In this document: positions 60,144 through 64,000 of the stretch, piece after piece
Numbering within the stretch: position 1 is the stretch's first letter
Layout of the letters: each line of letters begins with the position of its first letter
Assembly: GCA_964485395.1 (NCBI GenBank)
Contig: CAZAJF010000004.1
Coordinates: 124,001-188,000, forward strand
DNA: 64,000 nucleotides
From: JANNSO01 sp964485395
GTDB taxonomy: Bacteria; Spirochaetota; Spirochaetia; Treponematales; UBA12059
Direction: 5' to 3'
Notes under the pieces: generated by a model
Told to the model about the DNA's origin: nothing
Databases searched by the model: none
Seen by the model: the letters and a program-made list of their open reading frames with translations, nothing else
Program-made: the position numbers and the translations under genes

Positions 60144-61133
60144 ATGTATCATCCAGGTAACCCAAGTGCGTGGACAGGTCGAATAGACGACACTGAATCC
60201 TACGATGCCTTTCGCTGGCACCAATGGATCGTTCCGGTGAATCTCGAAGGAACATCAGGTTCGCTTTGTACTCCAGATACAAGCGAGACAGGAATCGGAA
60301 TTATCGGCTTTGCCTGCGACGAGGGAGTAAAGAGAAACCTGGGCAGGCCGGGAGCCGTCAACGGGCCTGCGGCAATCCGGAACGAACTGCGTAATCTTCC
60401 ATGTTCCTTCGATCCGGCTATAAGATTGTACGACTGCGGCGATGTTGCCTTCGAGTCCAGCCTTGAAGAATCGCAAGCGGAGCTGAGCCGTAAAATAAGC
60501 CTGATGCTGCGCCGGGGACTCGTCCCTCTAGTCTTGGGAGGCGGCCACGAAACCGCGCTGGGCCATTGGCTCGGCCTCAGGGATAGCGCAAGGCTTTTAG
60601 GAATCGTAAACTTCGACGCGCACTTCGACCTGCGCCCCTATCCCGCAGGCGGAAGCTCGGGCACGATGTTCGCCCAGATCACCGACATGAACAAAAAGGA
60701 CCATAACGATTCGGGCTACTGTTGCCTCGGGGTTCAAAAACGCGGAAACACGGTTGCGCTGTTCAAAAAAGCCGAATCCGTTGGTGCCCAGTGGATGCTC
60801 GCGCGGGACATTTCGGAAAGCGGCGCGGAATCGTCGTATCCCCTCATCGATGAGTTCTGCGCCAAGCACGAAAAAATAATGATAACCGTCTGCGCAGACG
60901 TATTTTCCACGGCCTTCGCGCCCGGCGTCAGCGCGCCCCAGCCGTTGGGCCTGGACCCGGAAAAAGTCCTGCGCATGATCAAGCGGATAATGGCCACCGG
61001 TAAACTCGCCGGCTTCGACATCTGCGAGGTGGCTCCCCGTTTCGACCAGGATTCCACGACCGCCAGCCTCGCGGCTACACTGATTTTCGCCGTCGTAAAC
61101 ACGATCGCCGAACTTCGGGGGCAAGCGCGGTAA
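60144..61133 (+). CDS. Formimidoylglutamase-like ureohydrolase
   Basis: A 329-residue member of the arginase/agmatinase family, closest in style to HutG, which cleaves formimidoyl-glutamate in histidine breakdown. Visible are LGRPGAVNGPAAIR, LVLGGGHETALGH (first metal His), NFDAHFDLRPY (Asp-His-Asp metal ligands), AFAPGVSAPQPLGL and FDICEVAPRFD. The late metal motif, usually Asp-x-Asp, reads Cys-Ala-Asp here, so one ligand seems changed. No hut neighbours are present. ATG 60144 follows AGGCAGG. The substrate is therefore likely but not certain. Confidence 0.8.
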   Translation: MYHPGNPSAWTGRIDDTESYDAFRWHQWIVPVNLEGTSGSLCTPDTSETGIGIIGFACDEGVKRNLGRPGAVNGPAAIRNELRNLPCSFDPAIRLYDCGDVAFESSLEESQAELSRKISLMLRRGLVPLVLGGGHETALGHWLGLRDSARLLGIVNFDAHFDLRPYPAGGSSGTMFAQITDMNKKDHNDSGYCCLGVQKRGNTVALFKKAESVGAQWMLARDISESGAESSYPLIDEFCAKHEKIMITVCADVFSTAFAPGVSAPQPLGLDPEKVLRMIKRIMATGKLAGFDICEVAPRFDQDSTTASLAATLIFAVVNTIAELRGQAR

Positions 61134-61163
61134 AATCCCTTGGGGCAGTAGGAGAAGACGCCT

Positions 61164-61189
61164 ATGGTTTTATCGTCCACGAAAACCAT
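61164..61189. other. Small inverted repeat after the HutG-like gene
   Basis: ATGGTTTT (61164-61171) and AAAACCAT (61182-61189) around a 10-base loop, 30 bases after the stop. It could help end the transcript but lacks a good T run. The surrounding 61134-61325 contains no gene. Confidence 0.3.
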
Positions 61190-61325
61190 GAGGATTTTAT
61201 AGCAGGGGATCTATCATTATCTCGAAAAATTTAAGAATGACTTTATTAAATAGTATGTTTTGGGATACCTTCCAAGCATCATATAGATGCATGCCCATGG
61301 AACACAAAAAAACTCTATTTATAAC

Positions 61326-61353
61326 AAAAAAAGCCACCTTTCGGTAGCTTTTT
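61326..61353 (-). terminator. Terminator of the tRNA-Val unit
   Basis: On the minus strand AAAAAGCTACC, loop GAAA, GGTGGCTTTTT then further T: an 11-bp stem (one G-T) with a seven-T tail. It lies about 20 bases after the tRNA 3' end. Confidence 0.75.
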
Positions 61354-61371
61354 CATGTTTGTTCTATAGTA

Positions 61372-61445
61372 TGGGCGGTACAAGAGTCGAACTTGTGACC
61401 CCTAGCGTGTCGTGCTAGTGCTCTAACCAACTGAGCTAACTGCCC
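61372..61445 (-). tRNA. tRNA-Val (anticodon GAC)
   Basis: A 74-base cloverleaf on the minus strand: acceptor GGGCAGT with ACCGCCC (one A-C mismatch at 5:68), D arm GCTC-AGTTGGTTA-GAGC, anticodon stem CTAGC/GCTAG with loop ACGACAC, variable GGGTC, T arm ACAAG-TTCGACT-CTTGT, discriminator A. The anticodon is GAC, which reads GTC/GTT valine codons. CCA is not encoded. Position 33 is C instead of the near-universal U. It stands alone with its own promoter and terminator. Confidence 0.9.
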
Positions 61446-61453
61446 CTCAAGGC

Positions 61454-61483
61454 TTTATACCCGAACTTACCGGCAGTTGTCAA
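61454..61483 (-). promoter_or_regulatory. Promoter of the tRNA-Val gene
   Basis: On the minus strand TTGACA (61483-61478), 18-base spacer, TATAAA (61459-61454). The tRNA 5' end is at 61445, about 8 bases after the -10 box, so the primary transcript would have almost no leader. Confidence 0.75.
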
Positions 61484-61548
61484 TATGAGGCGGGTAGTCT
61501 GGCGATATCTACCCTAACGGCTTGTTTTGCGGTAAAATGCCGATAACC

Positions 61549-62538
61549 ATGAAAATTCTATCTACTTCGGATACAGACCTCGCAATCGCCGCGGAAGCCC
61601 TACGAAAAGGCCAACTTGTAGCCATTCCCACGGAAACCGTCTATGGGCTGGGGGCAAATGCCCGCGATCCTCATGCGCTTGCCCGTGTTTTTTCGGCTAA
61701 AGAGCGCCCGACTTTTGACCCGCTCATCATTCATGTCGCGCAAGCCGAAGACGCCGACGGAGTCGCGGCGATGGATACCCCCCACGCGCGCGAAATGGCA
61801 GCCGCATTTTGGCCAGGCCCGCTGACCATGGTTCTGCCCAAGCGCGACGGCGTACCCGACCTTGCCACCAGCGGGCTTCCCACCGTGGCCGTGCGATGCC
61901 CGGCGCATCCGGTAGCCCGCCGCATCATCGAGCTTGCCGGCATTCCCGTGGCCGCGCCCAGCGCCAACCCTTTCGGGCGATTGTCGCCGACGACCGCCGG
62001 GCATGTAGTCGCGCAGCTTGGCGACCGTATCGATTATGTCGTGGACGGCGGCCCCTGCGAAATCGGCGTGGAGAGCACGGTTCTGGACCTGTCGATGGAC
62101 CCTCCGCTCATACTGCGGCCGGGCGGGCTTTCCCTCGAGCGCATCGCCGCCATACTGCCGAACGTAACGGTCCACGACCGTGCCACGACGAGCCCGCGAG
62201 CCCCAGGACAGCTCCCCAGCCATTACGCTCCCCGGTGCCCGCTGCATCTCGCGGACCGGGGAAAACTGACCATGGCAAAACCGGCTAAAAACGCCGCGGC
62301 CCTCTGCTTCGGAAAGGCGAGTTCCGACGCCCTTCTACGGGCGGGCAATTTCAGTGCTGTTATGGATTTATCACCTAATGGCGACCCGGTGGAAGCCGCG
62401 GCGCGCCTGTTCGCGACGCTTCACGCGCTGGACTCTGGCGCCTATTCGGAATTATGGGCGGAACGGCTCCCCGACGCCGGAATCGGGCGCGCCGTCAACG
62501 ACAGGCTTTACAAGGCATCGGAAAAGATCGATGGCTGA
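61549..62538 (+). CDS. L-threonylcarbamoyladenylate synthase, Sua5 type
   Basis: A 329-residue enzyme that makes threonylcarbamoyl-AMP for the t6A37 modification of tRNAs reading ANN codons. The YrdC core (1-195) shows AIPTETVYGLGANA, KERPTFDPLIIHV, WPGPLTMVLPK, VAVRCPAHP, AAPSANPFGRLSPTT and GVESTVLDL. The Sua5 linker (APGQLPSHYAP) and C-terminal domain (about 215-329) follow, so it is the two-domain Sua5 rather than the short TsaC. ATG 61549 is taken; ATG 61537 is also possible. Its end overlaps the response-regulator start by 8 bases. Confidence 0.94.
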   Translation: MKILSTSDTDLAIAAEALRKGQLVAIPTETVYGLGANARDPHALARVFSAKERPTFDPLIIHVAQAEDADGVAAMDTPHAREMAAAFWPGPLTMVLPKRDGVPDLATSGLPTVAVRCPAHPVARRIIELAGIPVAAPSANPFGRLSPTTAGHVVAQLGDRIDYVVDGGPCEIGVESTVLDLSMDPPLILRPGGLSLERIAAILPNVTVHDRATTSPRAPGQLPSHYAPRCPLHLADRGKLTMAKPAKNAAALCFGKASSDALLRAGNFSAVMDLSPNGDPVEAAARLFATLHALDSGAYSELWAERLPDAGIGRAVNDRLYKASEKIDG

Positions 62539-63235
62539 CGTAAAGCCCCGTATCGCCGTCGCGGACGACGAGCCGGGCATCCGCGAAGCGCTGTGCTACG
62601 CCCTGGAAAAGGCCGGTTACGAGCCGGTCGCTTTTCCCGACGGGCTCTCCGCGTGGAATTCCATATCGGCCGCGATGCCCGACCTAGCCGTCCTGGACAT
62701 CATGATGCCCTGCCTCGACGGCATCGAGGTACTGAAAAACATACGCCGGATTGACCAGTCCATGCCGGTGATCTTCCTGACCTCGAGGGACGATGAATTC
62801 GACCGCGTACTCGGCCTGGAACTCGGCGCGGACGACTATGTATGCAAGCCGTTCTCCATGCGTGAGCTTTTAGCTCGCATTAAAATATTATTGCGTAAAT
62901 CCAAAGCCGTCGCGGGACAGCCCGGAACCGAAGCCAAAACAGGACTTTTCCTCAGCGAGGAAACGCTTTTCACGGCGTGGAACGGAACTCCCGTTCGCCT
63001 GACGGTTACCGAATTCCGGGTATTGCACGCATTGGTACGAAAGGAAAAAGCGGTATTGGAACGTGATGCGCTCCTTTACGCCGCCTACCCCGACGAGCGT
63101 TTTGTAGGGGACAGGTCCATAGATTGCCACATCAAGCGGGTACGCAGGAAGCTCGAGCAGGCCGGTGCCCCGGTCGATCTCATCGAGACGGTGTACGGCC
63201 TTGGGTACCGCTACCGGTACGAAAAACAGGCATGA
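62531..63235 (+). CDS. OmpR/PhoB-family response regulator
   Basis: A 234-residue DNA-binding regulator. The receiver (1-120) has the acidic pair in VADDEPG, phospho-Asp56 in AVLDIMMP, Thr in FLTSRD and Lys in VCKPF. The C-terminal winged helix (about 140-232) shows RLTVTEFRVLHALV, DRSIDCHIKRVRRKLEQAG and ETVYGLGYRYRY. It is partner to the sensor kinase that follows, with which it overlaps by 4 bases (ATGA). It starts inside the end of the sua5 gene, giving one operon. Confidence 0.95.
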   Translation: MADVKPRIAVADDEPGIREALCYALEKAGYEPVAFPDGLSAWNSISAAMPDLAVLDIMMPCLDGIEVLKNIRRIDQSMPVIFLTSRDDEFDRVLGLELGADDYVCKPFSMRELLARIKILLRKSKAVAGQPGTEAKTGLFLSEETLFTAWNGTPVRLTVTEFRVLHALVRKEKAVLERDALLYAAYPDERFVGDRSIDCHIKRVRRKLEQAGAPVDLIETVYGLGYRYRYEKQA

Positions 63236-64000
63236 CGCGCCGGCCCCCGATCTTCGCCAGGATAGCCTCCCGGATATTCGCCCTGGATATCCTCCTTGTG
63301 CTGGTGCCGGTGCTTGCCCTGGGTCTCCTGCGCAACTACGAGAAGAGCCTGCTGGAATCGCTCGAGAACGGCATGTCGCAGCAGGCCCGGATCATCGCCG
63401 CATGGCTGTCGCAGGGAACCGGGCCTGTTCGCCCGCCCGAGGCAAAAAAAATTATCCTGGCTCTCGGGCAAAAGCACACGGTGCGAATCAGGGTCGTAGA
63501 CACCGATTTTTCGTCCATCGCGGATTCCAGCATGCTCGCAGCCATGATCACGGATTCAAAGACCGTCGCCCTTACTGGAATCGCCCCGGCAAAAGAGGCG
63601 GAATCGACATTGCTCTACCGCCTCATGTCCCTGCCCGTGAGGCTTTGGCGAAAATATTTCGCACCGCCTGCCCAAGCGCTGGAATCAGCGGATTATTACA
63701 GCCAGCGCAGCGCGGTGGACGGGCCGGAAATCAGGGAAGCCCTGGCCGGTCGATATGGCTCAGCCACTCGAATTTCATCGGGCGGACAAACCTCGGTAAC
63801 GTTGTACGCCGCAGTCCCCATAACCCGCGCCGGCAAGATAAGCGGCGCCGTCCTCGTCTCGCAGTCCACCTTCAAGATTCTACGGGAACTGTACGCGCTC
63901 AGGCTGGACGCGGCGCGAACCTTCGCTTTCGGCATTCTTCTGGCGGCCGCCGTCACGCTGATTCTTTCGCTTACCATCTCATGGCCTCTGGCCCGACTCG
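63232..64000 (+). CDS. Sensor histidine kinase, N-terminal part (ChvG-like)
   Basis: The first 256 codons of a membrane kinase cut by the window end. A first helix (ALDILLVLVPVLALGLL), a periplasmic region of about 190 residues that begins RNYEKSLLESLENGMSQQAR and ends VLYAAVPITRAGKISGAVLV-like (the ligand-domain final strand before a helix), then a second helix (FGILLAAAVTLILSLTISWP) leading into HAMP. The layout resembles ChvG/ExoS stimulus-sensing kinases. The kinase core lies outside. ATG 63232 overlaps the regulator stop by 4 bases. Confidence 0.88.
   Translation, partial: MTRRPPIFARIASRIFALDILLVLVPVLALGLLRNYEKSLLESLENGMSQQARIIAAWLSQGTGPVRPPEAKKIILALGQKHTVRIRVVDTDFSSIADSSMLAAMITDSKTVALTGIAPAKEAESTLLYRLMSLPVRLWRKYFAPPAQALESADYYSQRSAVDGPEIREALAGRYGSATRISSGGQTSVTLYAAVPITRAGKISGAVLVSQSTFKILRELYALRLDAARTFAFGILLAAAVTLILSLTISWPLARL

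Noticed and set aside
1..64000. Insertion sequences, prophage, integrons or CRISPR arrays
   Set aside because: I found no transposase, integrase, phage structural gene or repeat-spacer array; the remnants at 45.5-48.4 kb show no mobile-element ends.

Overview
The window reads as chromosomal DNA of a free-living or host-associated spirochaete (Spirochaetales/Treponematales level; species not assignable from sequence alone). The grounds are indirect: many chemotaxis and two-component proteins, a GIDE-like and a DUF4349 membrane protein, a giant Ig-repeat protein ending in a beta-barrel, many lipoproteins, and several long genes that I recognise only as spirochaete-like. Most of it is GC-rich (about 55-60% by eye). 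The main exception is about 7.7-10.8 kb, where stretches fall to 30-45%. There is no rRNA, insertion sequence, integrase, phage gene or CRISPR array.

Layout. 0-7.7 kb: an operon end with rnhB, a divergent DapF-like protein, a trxB-GH3 hexosaminidase-GNAT operon joined by 4-base overlaps, a secreted transglutaminase-like protein and a lipoprotein. 7.9-21.5 kb: an envelope block on the minus strand with a 2334-residue Ig-repeat/beta-barrel protein, pyroglutamyl peptidase, a 1479-residue protein with two papain-like amidase-type regions, and an SH3-domain protein translationally coupled to it. 21.7-28.9 kb: a REC-STAS-like-REC regulator coupled to a hybrid histidine kinase, a HAD nucleotidase, a 22-residue-repeat protein and deoD. 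28.9-34.8 kb: signalling genes, namely a dCache chemoreceptor carrying the amino-acid-sensor motif, an ECF sigma factor behind a FliG-like gene, a GAF-GGDEF cyclase and a CNNM/CBS protein. 35-40.2 kb: a complete branched-chain amino-acid ABC operon, livJ-livH-livM-livG-livF.

40.3-50.3 kb: a DUF1573-thioredoxin-CcdA fusion, a second chemoreceptor, a small His-bearing membrane protein, then a worn stretch (45.5-48.4 kb) where an MFS transporter and a LuxR-type gene sit among gene remnants, followed by a long unknown protein. 50.4-57.1 kb: a zinc-ribbon membrane protein, a PHP phosphoesterase coupled to a beta-propeller/TPR membrane protein whose last TPR lies behind an in-frame amber codon, and two divergent radical-SAM genes. 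57.2-64 kb: DUF4349 and GIDE-like membrane proteins, a HutG-like ureohydrolase, a self-contained tRNA-Val unit (promoter, tRNA, terminator), and a tsaC/sua5-response regulator-sensor kinase operon running off the end.

Physiology suggested: a motile, envelope-rich heterotroph that takes up and senses amino acids (Liv transporter, amino-acid-type chemoreceptor, Pcp, HutG-like enzyme). The observations most worth checking are the amber-interrupted TPR protein, the FliG-like/ECF pair, the DapF-like protein that keeps both cysteines but not the substrate-binding residues, the unusual tRNA-Val anticodon loop, and palindromes placed on promoters or leaders.
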